A stretch of DNA of 64,000 nucleotides from assembly GCA_022496185.1 (NCBI GenBank), contig WTXG01000116.1, positions 1-64,000 on the forward strand. The letters are read 5' to 3'. This DNA comes from Multifurca ochricompacta. Lineage: Eukaryota; Basidiomycota; Agaricomycetes; Russulales; Russulaceae. Position numbers and translations under genes: made by a program. The notes under the pieces are model-generated. The model was not told the origin of the DNA and searched no databases. It saw only the letters and a list, made by a program, of their open reading frames with translations. Positions 51,289-61,788 of the stretch are shown here, piece after piece (position 1 is the stretch's first letter; each line of letters starts with the position of its first letter).

Positions 51289-54200
51289 TCATTTCAGCAT
51301 AAGTCCAAGTCCATTGACCATGGTTTCAAACGACGCTCTTGGTAGAGACTTGGTAAAGCCATCTGCCAGCATCTCACCTGTGGGGGTTCGCACTAATTCA
51401 ATTGTGTGCGATTCAATGTACCCCCTAATGGCATGGTACTTGATGGGTATATGCTTTGACCGCCTTCCTGTGACTGGGTTTAGTGCCAAATCTACCGCAC
51501 CCTTGTTGTCACAGTGGAGTAGTATAGGGGAGGATACCTCATACCCTAATTCCTCCATAAAAGTCCTGTACCACGCTGCCTGATTTGCAGCCTCAGAGAG
51601 GCTCATATATTCGGCCTCAGTGGTGGACTGTGCTACTGTTTTCTGTTTTCTGGAACACCATGAAATGGCACCATTTGCCAAGAAAAACACGTAGCCTGAG
51701 GTAGAGTGGCAGTCCTCTTGATCTCCCCATGAGGAATCTGCAAAGCCATGAAGGCCACTCTCCCCATTCCCTCCAGAATACCGCAACTTGCAGTCTTTTG
51801 TACTATTAAGATACTTTAAGACATACTTTGCAAGTCGCATGTGATCTTGAGAGGGGTTGGAAGCATATTGACTAAGGCGCGCCACAGCGAAACTGATGTC
51901 GGGTCTGCTTCCTATCTGCACCCATAGCAGAGACCCCATCAACTGTTGGTACTTCTTTATTTCTGAAGTAGATGCCTGGCCATCAAACTTGACCAGATGT
52001 ACATCAGCGCCAGAGGGAGAGGAGTATATACTCGGTTGGAATCCCTCATCCCAAACTTCTCAATAATAGATAAAACGTAGGCTGCTTGATCAATCTCCAG
52101 TGTCTTATTAGGACGATCCCTGGTGATGTTAACTCCAAGGTATGACTGGATCTCTCCCAAGTCAGTCATCTCATATCGATTAGATAGAGCTGACTTCAGC
52201 CACGTTATCTTATCATTGGAAGACCCAAGTATAGTAATGTCATCTACATAAAGAATGACATAAAGTGAATCACCCTCCTGCTTTTGATGAAACACATATA
52301 CTCCTGCATCAGAGTACGTCCGAGTAAAGCCCAGTTCATTAAGAACTGCATGGAATTGTACATTCCATGCTCGGGATGCTTGTTTGAGGCCATATAAAGC
52401 TTTTTGTAGCCTGCAAACCTTGGATTCTTGACCAGCAACGACGAAACCAATTGGTTGCTCCATGTATATCTCTTCATCCAGATTGCCATGTAGGAATGCC
52501 GATTTGACATCCATCTGGTGGATTTCCCAATCCTCTAGCGTAGCTAATGCTAGTAGTAGTCTTAATGACTCAAATCTGGCGACTGGAGAGAATGTTTCAT
52601 CGAAGTCCACTCCTTCTATTTGAGTGAATCCTTTTGCCACGAGCCTAGCACGAAACCGTCCATCCGGTTTCAGCTTAAAAACCCATTTTGATTTTACCGC
52701 CTTTCTTCCTTCAGGAAGATCCTCAAGGCGCCACACACTAAGTTTATCTAAGGCATCAATCTCATATTTACATGCCTCAAGCCATTCACTGGCATTGTCA
52801 GACTGCATTGCCTCCTGAAAAGTCAGGGGATCTCTATAGGAGACTCCTGCGGCATTAAGCAATTCCATGTGCCCAAGTCTGGACGAACCCTGCACAAACT
52901 CAGCATTATCCTCATTATAGAATCGAGGATTCATTCGACGTGAACGTTTGGGACGGGCAGTATCAAGATCTAAATCTTCCTGCACAGCCCTGTCACGTTG
53001 CTGAGAGCGTGGACTTTCCCTAGTAAATACTGGTTGGGAAATTTTGCCAACATTCTTCTTAGATTGTCTTTTGGCACGGGTTCTTTGGGGGAGTTCTGAT
53101 GGTTCCATGATCTGGGATGGAGGTGTCTGATAGATGGTTATGTCATGTGTCTCATTTTCGGGTGTGGTAGGCTCAGGATTTATTTGAGGAGGTTCCACTT
53201 CCTCCTGTTCCTCAACCTCGGCGTCCTTGTCTTCAGGAGCCTGAGGAACTGTGGCTATTGCTGGTTGAGGCTGGACAGGCCTCTCAGTTTCTAAGACAAA
53301 AGGCGTAACTTTTTCCTTTTGCTTTCCCTTGCTGTCCTTGGCAAGGTTGGATGGGAAGGACCCTTCATCGAATGTCACATCTCTTGACAATACGAAGGAT
53401 CGAGTATGCATATCCCAAAGGAGATATCCTTTAGAGTTAGGTGCGTACCCGACAAAGACTGTTTCCCTGGCTTTGTGGTCCAGTTTACGTCTTTTGTCCT
53501 CTGGGACTGTGTAGTAGGCTAAACAGCCAAATATTTTAAAGTATGAGACATCTGGAATGTCCCCATCCAGAAGCTCAAGCGGTGTCCTCCACTTATTGGA
53601 ACGGATAGGCGTTCTATTGTATATGTGACAGGCTGTTCGCACTGCACATTCCCAGAAACCAAGGGAAAGACCAGCATGATGCAGCATGCTTGTAGCCTTT
53701 TCCATGATGGTTCTGTTGAACCTTTCAGCCCTTCCATTCTGTTGTGGGGAATATGGCATTGTCAATTTATGCTCTATGCCAGCCTTCTCAAGTATAGACT
53801 TCAGCTCCCTATTGACATATTCGCCACCTCGGTCAGTGTGTAAGGTCTTTATTTTCTTGTCTGTTTTATTTTCCAAGAATGCCTTAATGTTACTGAATAC
53901 CGATGTGAAATCACTTTTTGCCTTCATAGCAACAACTAGAGCTGTTCTGCTAAAGTCGTCTATGAAGGTGGCGAAGTATAGGTTCCCTTGAATTGAAGTG
54001 CATTGCAACGGACCAACTAGATCACTATGAATGACTTCCAAGGGTGCTGAAGCTCTCTTTTGAGAGGGAGGGAATGGAAGACGGTGTGATTTTCCCATTT
54101 CACAGCCATAACATGGCTTGTCTTCCACTTGGCTATTATTTATGTTAAGGCCTTTTACAGCCTTAGTAGCATATCTTTTGAGGGCCTCTTTTGACATATG

Positions 54201-54599
54201 ACCCATTCGCAGATGCCAGGTGTCAAGACTAGTTGATGCAGTTTTGTGGGATGCAGTATTTAGATTCTGCATAGTTTTCCCAAAGACCCAATAGAGTCCC
54301 ATAGCCTTGACACCTTCCGCTATAATTGTATTATTGTACTTTATTTTGACCTCAGATGGAGAAAATTCCACTGAGCCACCTTTGTCTGTGATGCAGCTTG
54401 TCGACAGTATTCTTTCACTGCCAGGCATGTAAAAGACATTATTTAACTCTAGCTCATAATTGTTACGAGTTTTGAGTATGACTTTGCCTGTTCCTTCGAC
54501 TTGGACTATGGATCCATCACCAATTGTCACCTGATGTCCCTTGTGTGGGAAATACTCAGAGAAATCATCCAAGTATGGTGTAAATGAGTGGTGGCCCAC
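51289..54599 (-). pseudogene. Copia-1 copy c integrase, reverse transcriptase and RNase H
   Basis: Open over 51957-54599 with the protease tail, pre-integrase finger (LDTWHLRMGHM...CYGCEMGKSH), integrase core (HSDLVGPLQ, ATFIDDFSRTALV, HTDRGGEYVN, SPQQNGRAERFNRT), basic linker and reverse transcriptase (DETFSPVARFESLR, LYVDDITILG). A one-base frame change near 52020 separates it from the RNase H frame (51289-51942: GFADSSWGDQED, TTEAEYMSLSEAANQ). All catalytic motifs are kept. The protease active site is broken at its DSG motif by a one-base loss near 54595. Confidence 0.92.
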
Positions 54600-55630
54600 T
54601 GTCCATCATCCAAGGATTGCTGCCATCATCGACTTCTTGTGTGTGCTCGGTCATCATTAAAGTGAAATACGAGGTGTCTCATGCACCTCCTGTATTCTGC
54701 CACTACCATTAACTACGGTAGCTACTTGTGTGGAGTTATTATGTACACTGGGGCCTTGCCCCTTCCTCTTGTTGCCCTTTTTGCCTGCATCAGCATTGGC
54801 TCTGTCCTGTTTCCTTTGCCGACATTCATTAGCCTTGTGGCCCGGCTTCTGGCAATAGAAGCAGGTGACATCATTGGACGATGATGCACCTGCAGGAGGT
54901 GGCGTGAAAGTTACTTGTTTTTTATTTTTATTTTTGTTGACATGGGCTGCCTTGTTAAGGGCAGCCCCAACACCACTTCCTGCGGGGCCGGCTAGTCGGC
55001 TTTCCTCATTTAGGAACCTTTGTACAAGGTCCTGAGGGGAAAGGCGGTCAGGGGACCTGACGCCAGGATTGAGCCAGCAATGGCATTGTAGGATGGAGGC
55101 AGGGATTGGAGCAAAATAAAGCTCAACTGGAGATCAGAGATCTCCATCTCATTTCCTTGAGAGTACTCCTCACATCCAACACACGCTGCAATTGGGGTCT
55201 GAATTGCTTGCCCTCCTCCAGCGGAAGGAGGACACAGAACACCACAATTGTAGGTGGCCATGCTACCTACTGAGCCATAGAGCGATTCCAAACGCTCATA
55301 CTTGGCATTGACAGTGGATACGTTCTGTCAGAGGCAATTTGGGAGTATGTTTCTGGCGATGTGACCATCACCAGAACTCCCATGAGGACTCCTCCACTCT
55401 GTTCCATTCTGGTACATAGGCTCTGACCATTCTGCAAAGCGTTTGGCGTACTCGTCATCCTTTTCTCCATCTTCTGGCTTGGGAGGTTCAAGAATTCAGG
55501 GGCATCATGTGTATGTGCCTCTTCATTCCATTTATCCTCAGTAGGGCGGTGAAAGACACCGACCACTGCTGCCAGTTGGAGCCATCAAGTTTGTCAAACT
55601 TGAAGTAGGGGGGAAGACGATGGAAGACAT
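54597..55630 (-). pseudogene. Copia-1 copy c gag
   Basis: The start corresponds to the ATG complement at 55628-55630, matching copy b. Pieces in different frames cover the gag core (for example NEEAHTHDAPEFLNLP near 55500 and EMEISDLQLSFILLQSLPPS near 55100) and the zinc knuckle region near 54850. At least three one-base frame changes compared with copy b. The leader (55631-56539) has no gene. Confidence 0.85.
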
Positions 55631-56556
55631 TTGAGATGATTTTTAAAAAAGGTGATCCTGGTTCCAAGGAGCAATTAGAACCAGTTGTCCAGGTCTCATT
55701 GAAGAGGGCCCGTCCATTCTGTGGCGCTATGCTTCAGAACTTAAAAAAGTCCTGCCTCGATGTGCGACTTCTAAGTAGTATAGTAGACTGTCTAGCGCCA
55801 TCTACAACAAGTCCTAAGCCCACATCAGGGGGACGTTGTGTAAATAGATGGGGAGTCATGTCATGGAGGAGCCAACCGCAAGTTCCACTAGAGACAAAGG
55901 GTATAGAGCCCTTCCTCTAGTGCTGGTGGTGGAGTCCATGATTAAGCCCTAGATGATTGGGGCCATGACTATAGTAGACTATTAGGTTTCCTCTGGTTGG
56001 GGCGAACCCCCAATGAAAGCAGCGGGTACTTCTGCCCAGAGACAAAACCCTCTAGCTACTGTGTAAATACTATAGTAGTTCAAGCCTACTTGTATCGAGC
56101 CCAAGCGTCATGGGAGTGACTACCCATGCCTTGTTCTAGACCCTAAACTCTACCAGCAGGTCGCTAAACCTGGCTTACGGATCGAGCCAAGCATTGACTG
56201 AACCTATAGCCTCAAGCCTTCTGGGCAAGTGGCCTACTAAGACTATGGATGGGACGAAAACCCAGCTATTAACTATGAATACTATTTACTTAGAGCGCAC
56301 ATGAGGAACTCAAGGTGTTTCACCCGCTTAGGGTCCCTCATCACCTCTTGCAAGAATCCCCTGAGGGACTAGCCAGACAGATCAAGGTGGGCACATAAAG
56401 CGCACCACCTTGTGGACAGTTAAGGGCAAGTAGAAGAGAAATCGAAGCTCACTGTGACGGTTGATTGGGAAACAAAAGTCTTGAAGCAGTGAGCTTGAAG
56501 AAGGTTTGGACTGATCATAAAAGAAGTCAGTTAGTGCATGCCCAGGGCCCATAACC

Positions 56557-57059
56557 TGTGAAACAGGCATGTGCGCAGCATACTGACTGTGAGGTTAGCG
56601 GGTTATGCTAGACAAAGACAAGTTACTTCAGAGGTAGAAGAAACTCTATTATACTATACTACACACCTAGACAAAGACAAGTTCTATATACAGAGTTAGT
56701 CTTAAGGTAGTGATGATAGTAGAGAGGACGACTTACACTTCAGAGGTAGAAGAAACTCTGAAGTGTAAGAGACGAAACAGACACCCTTATATACACTTTC
56801 AAGGGATGGTCTGTGCACTGGGAATAAGTCCACAAGTGCCGGACAAAGTCCAAACAATAAACAAGAGGGAGAAAGGCCATTGGCCATTACAGAAATCACA
56901 TGTTACATGGTGTATCAGTCAGCTACTGCGGAATGTGAGAAAGAATGTAATAAAGATAATGTAAATAGTCCGAAACTCCGGTATCTAATCTAATCTACAA
57001 AGTAGCTAATCTAATCACCTGATGCCTGAAGCATCACCGAACATCTCCTGTGTTCAACA
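56557..57059 (-). mobile_element. 5' LTR of Copia-1 copy c with primer-binding site
   Basis: 503 bp, apparently identical to the 3' LTR. The adjoining gcccagggcccataacc (56540-56556) is the reverse complement of the half-tRNA primer-binding site seen in the other copies. Confidence 0.94.
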
Positions 57060-57126
57060 CCACATACCTTGAGAGCCTTTGGACATCAAAAACACAACTA
57101 GACACAGTCAACACCTGGCTGTGACA

Positions 57127-57504
57127 CACACATTGTGCTGAACACCTGCACCAGGTGTTACAAGTGTGTCCTACTTAAATACAAGTATTCTAGTGTCCTT
57201 GTAAGTAAAGTAGAATGTAGTATAGTAAATATACATGTGAATCTCTAGTGGGAACTGAAGCAGGAATTGTAAGTGGTGTTGCACCCACTCCAAAAGTGAA
57301 TCAGTGTCAATCAAGTCAGTCCGAGGAATTTAGCGATTAGATAAGAAAGATCCATCAGCTCCAGTCACATGACTCGGAGTGAGAAGTGTCCAAAAACGTT
57401 GATTTGAAACAAAGTCGAACGCGCGCGGGTTGAAAAACCGTCACAAAACGTCACAATCATGTCACAAACGCGTCACAAACCGTTACATCGACAAAAGCGT
57501 CACA
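57127..57504 (-). mobile_element. Gypsy-A-type LTR fragment, reverse strand
   Basis: Matches the right part of the reverse-strand Gypsy-A solo LTR (for example tacttaaatacaagtattctagtg and ggtgttgcacccactcc) and ends at the same acaaaa...gtcaca end. Its left part is beyond the host Gypsy-A and therefore outside the window. This is the LTR into which the host element inserted; CACAC after 57126 is the probable right TSD. Confidence 0.7.
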
Positions 57505-57595
57505 GGGGCTGTGGGCTTTTAGCAATTGTTCAATATAGTTTCACCACGATCTCAACATCTTATCTTATCTACATAGCAAGTGCAGGATAGAAGCA
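57505..57595 (+). mobile_element. Gypsy-C LTR end fragment
   Basis: ggggctgtgggcttttagc through acatagcaagtgcaggatagaagca matches, inverted, the left part of the Gypsy-C LTR at 13117-13300. It is the outermost shell of the nest and marks the edge of the transposon-rich block. Confidence 0.6.
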
Positions 57596-57883
57596 CCTGT
57601 TACAAACAATGTTATTGATACAAGCTAAACTAAGATAATTTATGTTACAGGAGTTAGATAAGAGACATAATATGGCAGAAAGCCAAAGCAGTGGCCAGGT
57701 GTTGATATAATGTAAATGCAGCTAAAACTTGATTTGACGCTGTAAAGCCGCGGCTTGGGCCTAAGCCGGGCCTAAGCCGGCTGGAAGCTGTTGCTACGGC
57801 CCAGGCTTAAGTTTTGAAAAGCCTAAGCCGCCAAAAGCCGAGCCTAAGCCGCGGCTTCAGGCCGAGCCGGAGCCGTCACAACA
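57596..57883. repeat. AT-rich flank and GC-rich aagccg repeat
   Basis: 57596-57735 is AT-rich with no visible gene. 57740-57875 is a GC-rich stretch built from variants of gcctaagccg and ccgcggctt on both strands, giving local inverted repeats. It resembles the end of an unclassified repeat; family unknown. Confidence 0.5.
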
Positions 57884-58140
57884 CTAACCCTGACCACATA
57901 CCCGGCAGGTTGCACCTACCCATAGCGAACATTACTCACATCCTCTTGGACTGCCCCCTCCACTCCCTCATCTGCATCGAGCATTGCTCCCACATCACTC
58001 TACTCCCCCAGTCCGACCCCATGGACTGGCCTCTCATCTTTGCCAATAAGTTCCTAGCAGAGGACTTATTGCTCTTCATCCAACATTCCTGTGCCTTCAC
58101 TGCACTGCCTTCCTCCTTACAACCTTGCAAGCCTGACTGA
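57884..58140 (+). pseudogene. Possible LINE reverse transcriptase tail fragment
   Basis: An open stretch ending in TGA at 58138-58140 encodes NITHILLDCPLHSLICIEHC, then FANKFLAEDLLLFIQHSCAF. The H-x4-C arrangement in THILLDCPLH resembles the C-terminal zinc-finger tail of non-LTR retrotransposon polymerases. The similarity is weak and there is no polymerase core, so this could also be an unrelated short frame. Confidence 0.35.
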
Positions 58141-58976
58141 GTTGAGCAGGCAACATCAGGTAAGTCTTTGTCTGCAATTTCGCATTCGGTCCTTTACCCT
58201 CCCACATCGCATTCTTTGATATCTCATTCACTGTTTGCCACTTTCCCCTTTTTTCCAAACCCACACTCAATCCTTTTATCCCCACTCTTTACTTAACCCT
58301 TTTCCTCCAAGTGAGGTTTTACATTTTTGCTATTTTTCTCACAAATAGTTACCACTGTCTGCCTAATAGCTACTCTATACCATAGTAGCTGCACGATGTG
58401 GGACACATCCTGAAGTGCAAATAATTTCGATTTCAAAAAAATAAATAACATGAACCAATGAACAACAGTCCTGTGACCCGTGACCCACGTTTTGCATCGC
58501 GACAGGCGGGCCGAGGGATTCCGGGTGGGAACAGCAAAGGCCAAAGGAGGGAAGAGGAGCGCCGCAATTAGTTCTACCTAGCCGTGTGCTCTCTCCTTAT
58601 CTCACACTTGTGCAACGAGTTTCCTTGATCTCTCACAAGCCTGTCCACGGAGAAGTGGAGTTTCTTTTTTTTGAATAAGTTTAATTATTTCCTCTCTTCC
58701 CCGTCTCGTCAGTGTCAGTCAGGGTGAATGGATATGACGGGTAGGACATCTAGCCGGCCGTCGTATGGAATTGAACGGTCACAAGACATCACCGTCGTGG
58801 AGCAAGCGTTAGCTTAAGGTTGTTCTGCATTTGGAGGTTTCTATCCTATCCGAGGAAAGAAAGACTAGTCGGGAGAACCATTCAACCACCCCCCTTGGCC
58901 TTAAAACGATTGAGACGGGGTGTTCTCATGTTCTTTACGCCTCCCTCAACGCTTGCCACTGCGCTCTGATAGAAAT
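58141..58976. other. Intergenic region and promoter side of the transporter
   Basis: About 830 bp with no supported gene; includes pyrimidine-rich runs near 58240-58330 and 58595-58700, as common upstream of fungal genes. No TATA box in a convincing position was found. Frames on both strands here are short and lack known motifs. Confidence 0.5.
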
Positions 58977-61059
58977 ATGGGTAAAGGGGTATGCAGTCAT
59001 TTGTCCCCTAAATTTCTTTCGTTCTTACCCTTATCTTTTTTATGCAGTACAATGCTGCTATTGCTTCGAACCCGGTATGTTTTCAGCGCTTCCTATAGAA
59101 ATCGCAGGCACCAACATACATTCAGTACATTGTCGGGTCCTTTGCATGTATTGGCGGAGGTCTTTTCGGACTGGACATTTCGTCCATGTCCGGGGTTCTG
59201 AATGTACGTACCAACATAGGCACTCTGTTGAGAATCACTGTTGATCCCCCTTCAGAACGATGCGTATAAGAAGACGTTCGGAAACGTACGTCCAACCCTC
59301 ATACTAATTCGATACCAGTAAGTTGATGCCGTGAGGACGTAGCCGGACCCAAACATTCAAGGTGCTATCGTTGCTGCGATGCCTGCTGGCTCCTTTGGCG
59401 GTGCCTTGTTGGTTAGTTACATTGCAGATCGGATCGGTCGCAAGAAGACCATCATACTTTCGGGTCTCATATGGGTTATTGGCTCCATCTTGCAATGTGC
59501 CTCTGTCGTACGCATCCTTTTCCCTTCATCCTTTCGCCATCTTTATCTTTTCAGGACCGCGGTATGCTTATCACCGGCCGAGTAATCTCTGGGATATCCG
59601 TTGGTATCGCATCGGCTATCGTCCCGCTCTATCAGTCTGAAATCACCGCGCCGTCCATCCGCGGTCGCCTCGTCTCGCTTCAACAATGGTCGATAACGTG
59701 GGGCATCCTCATTCAATATTTCATCCAGTTTGGTTGCTCTTACATCGACGGCGTCGCGTCTTTTCGGATTCCGTGGGGTCTGCAGATGATTCCGGCCATC
59801 GTACTCTCCGTTGGCATGCTGGTCTTCCCCGAGTCCCCCAGGTGGCTCCTTGACCATCAACGGTGTGTTGTGTGTTTTGTGTTTTCAGGTGCGAGAGCAA
59901 GGGTCACCAGCCCATCTAACCTTTAATTCTCCCAGGGAGGCGGAGGCTCTCGAGGTTCTTGCTGACCTGCATGGAAAGGGAAATCCCAAGGATGAGCTAG
60001 TCCAACTCGAATATAAGGAAATCAAACAGCAAGTGTACTTTGAGCGGACGGAGGGGGCCAAGTCATACCTTGACCTACTCAAACCTGGCGTCCTGCATCG
60101 TGTCTCCCTTGGCGCATCCCTTCAGATGTGGTCTCAGCTCACTGGCATGAACATTATGATGTACGTCTCTATCTATCCACATCCGGCAACTTCACGCGGT
60201 CACATTTATGGCAGGTACTATATAATTTATGTTTTTCAGGGCGCTGGCCTGACAGGTCGTCGCGGAAACCTGATCGCTGATTCGGTGCAGTATGTCCTCA
60301 ACGTGGCGTTCACAATCCCGGCCATCTTATACATTGACAAGTGGGGAAGACGGCCTATGCTCCTCGTTGGTACACTATTGATGGCGTTCTTCCTCTTCCT
60401 AGTCGGTGGACTTCAGGGTCATTTTGGCGGCTGGGGCGTTGTCGACCAGTCCCGAGTATGGGTCATCCGTGGTCATGAGAGTGCCACCAAGGGCATCATT
60501 GTCTGCTCGTACCTCTTCGTGTGCAGGTTAGTTCTTAATCCTATTGGTCGTTCGTGCTTAACAGTTTTTTCGTACGCTGATTTTGATTCCTAGCTTTGCT
60601 ATCACTATGGGCCCTGTCTCGTGGACCTACCCCGCAGAGATCTTTCCGATGCGCGTCCGCGCCAAGGCGGTCTCCTTGTCTACGGCATCGAACTGGTTGT
60701 TCAACTTTGCGCTTGCGTGGGCAGTCCCTCCCGGTCTCTCCAATATCGCGTACAAGACTTATTTCATCTTTGGCTCGTTCAACGTCGCAGCGTTCATCCA
60801 CATTTTTTTCATGTTCCCCGAGACCGCCGGGTGTACTCTTGAGGAGGTCGAGGAGGTATTCGTGCAAGGCCACACGTTCACTGCCTGGCGGGTGGACCGT
60901 AGCGTCGGCCGGAAAACACTGGAGCAAGCAGGGGAGGAGCCCAAGGGTTATGCTGTACGTACTGTCCCGTCCCACGGCTTTTTTCTTTTCTTTTTTCTCC
61001 CGGCTTCTGCATTTAGTAACATTTTCACACAGGAGGATGAGAAGGACGCAAAGTTTTGA
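58977..61059 (+). CDS. MFS sugar transporter, 10 exons
   Basis: Plasma-membrane proton-coupled monosaccharide transporter of the fungal sugar porter family, about 520 residues. Exons: 58977-58988, 59048-59074, 59108-59203, 59256-59285, 59343-59507, 59555-59862, 59936-60160, 60215-60526, 60594-60954, 61033-61059. All introns are GT-AG and the joined length is a multiple of three ending in TGA. Motifs: FGLDISSMSGV (TM1), ADRIGRKKTI, GRVISGISVGIASAIVPLYQ, PESPRWLL, QMWSQLTGMNIMMYY, DKWGRRPM, PAEIFPMRVRAKA and FPETAGCTLEEVEEVF at the end. Twelve membrane segments are expected for the family. Weak points are the 12-nt first exon and intron 2 of only 33 nt; the 5' end should be treated as provisional. 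The substrate is not determined by sequence alone. Confidence 0.88.
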
Positions 61060-61788
61060 CGAAGAGAAGGTGTCTTCGCGATAAAAAAATTGATGGACAT
61101 TAATAATGATTGTGGGTAGGTATTTTGGGGTTTCTTATTGTGATGTTGATTCATTACTATCCGTTCCCTGGTCGTCTTGCGTGTATTTCACCCACGGCTG
61201 ATGCATACAGGTTCTCCTTCTTTTCATGTATCAGCAGACCCTGAATAATAAAATCAACATGCGTTATTTTGTTTGCTGAAATGGATCATCGAGCTTGACG
61301 AGCGAGCGGTGATTTAACGTCTGAAACCTAAAAATAAAAAAGTAGTACAGCGTGCGCTTAGGATCTAGGCCGCTCACACCCACCCATACAAGTCATTGTG
61401 AGCCAGTGATCGATTTGTTCCACACAGCTCCACTGGTACGAAGAACGGGAACTTACATCAGGGATCAGAAATAGAACCCTTTGGATGGATGAGGCTGTGA
61501 ACTTGTCCTGTGAGACTGTGAGAGAGATCGGTGGTTATGCGGGGTGGGGCAGAGCTTAACTAACCTTACAGACTTATATTATGTAATAAGTAAATTATAA
61601 TAAACCGGATACGACCGATTTCTTTATTTCTTTTCATTTAACGGCTCTGATCTTTCTGAGAACTGACTGACTTCGAGTAATGATGCCCATTATAAGCCGC
61701 TTTCACGGTTGACTGAACCTAGCAGCACACAAGGTTTCCCCCCTCCCCCAGTGCCCGTCAGTGACCTGTCTCTTATCTGCCTTCATAA
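61060..61788. other. Intergenic region between transporter and P450
   Basis: About 730 bp with no gene seen. It contains an AT-rich stretch (ttatattatgtaataagtaaattataataaacc near 61574) and a pyrimidine-rich run (ccccctcccccag near 61740) about 45 bp before the P450 start codon. Confidence 0.5.

Larger units (their letters stand above)
50501..57059 (-). mobile_element. Copia-1 copy c, complete, reverse strand
   Basis: A 6559-bp element with 503-bp LTRs that appear identical by eye and perfect TSD CCACA (50496-50500 and 57060-57064). No nested insertions. Despite the apparent youth, gag and pol have several one-base frame changes. It provides the uninterrupted reference for copies a and b. 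Confidence 0.95.
8182..57126 (+). mobile_element. Gypsy-A host element (gag to 3' LTR) containing most of the window
   Basis: Parts of one chromodomain Gypsy element can be followed left to right through every nested insertion: gag (8290-10579), protease, reverse transcriptase and RNase H (11084-13116), integrase (13763-14820), the two halves of a chromodomain (up to 14812 and 16244-16403), an ORF3-like region (33118-35800), polypurine tract and 3' LTR (35814-57126). Many stops are TGA at expected CGA codons, so it is old. The 13117 junction has no TSD and may join two related copies, so the element may be a chimera. Confidence 0.75.
35814..57126 (+). mobile_element. 3' LTR of the host Gypsy-A, split by three insertions
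   Basis: Pieces 35814-36351, 50074-50101, 50497-50500 and 57065-57126 together form one LTR of roughly 630 bp, TGTGATGG...TGGCTGTGACA. The insertions are the Gypsy-B-like solo LTR (TSD CCTTC), the short Copia-1 solo LTR (TSD TGTGC) and Copia-1 copy c (TSD CCACA). It has a hairpin with stem gaactccctaag/cttaaggag near 36207-36235. Confidence 0.8.

Noticed and set aside
58293..58544. Reverse-strand frame of 83 codons upstream of the transporter
   Set aside because: No recognisable motif and no splice or start context; left as intergenic.
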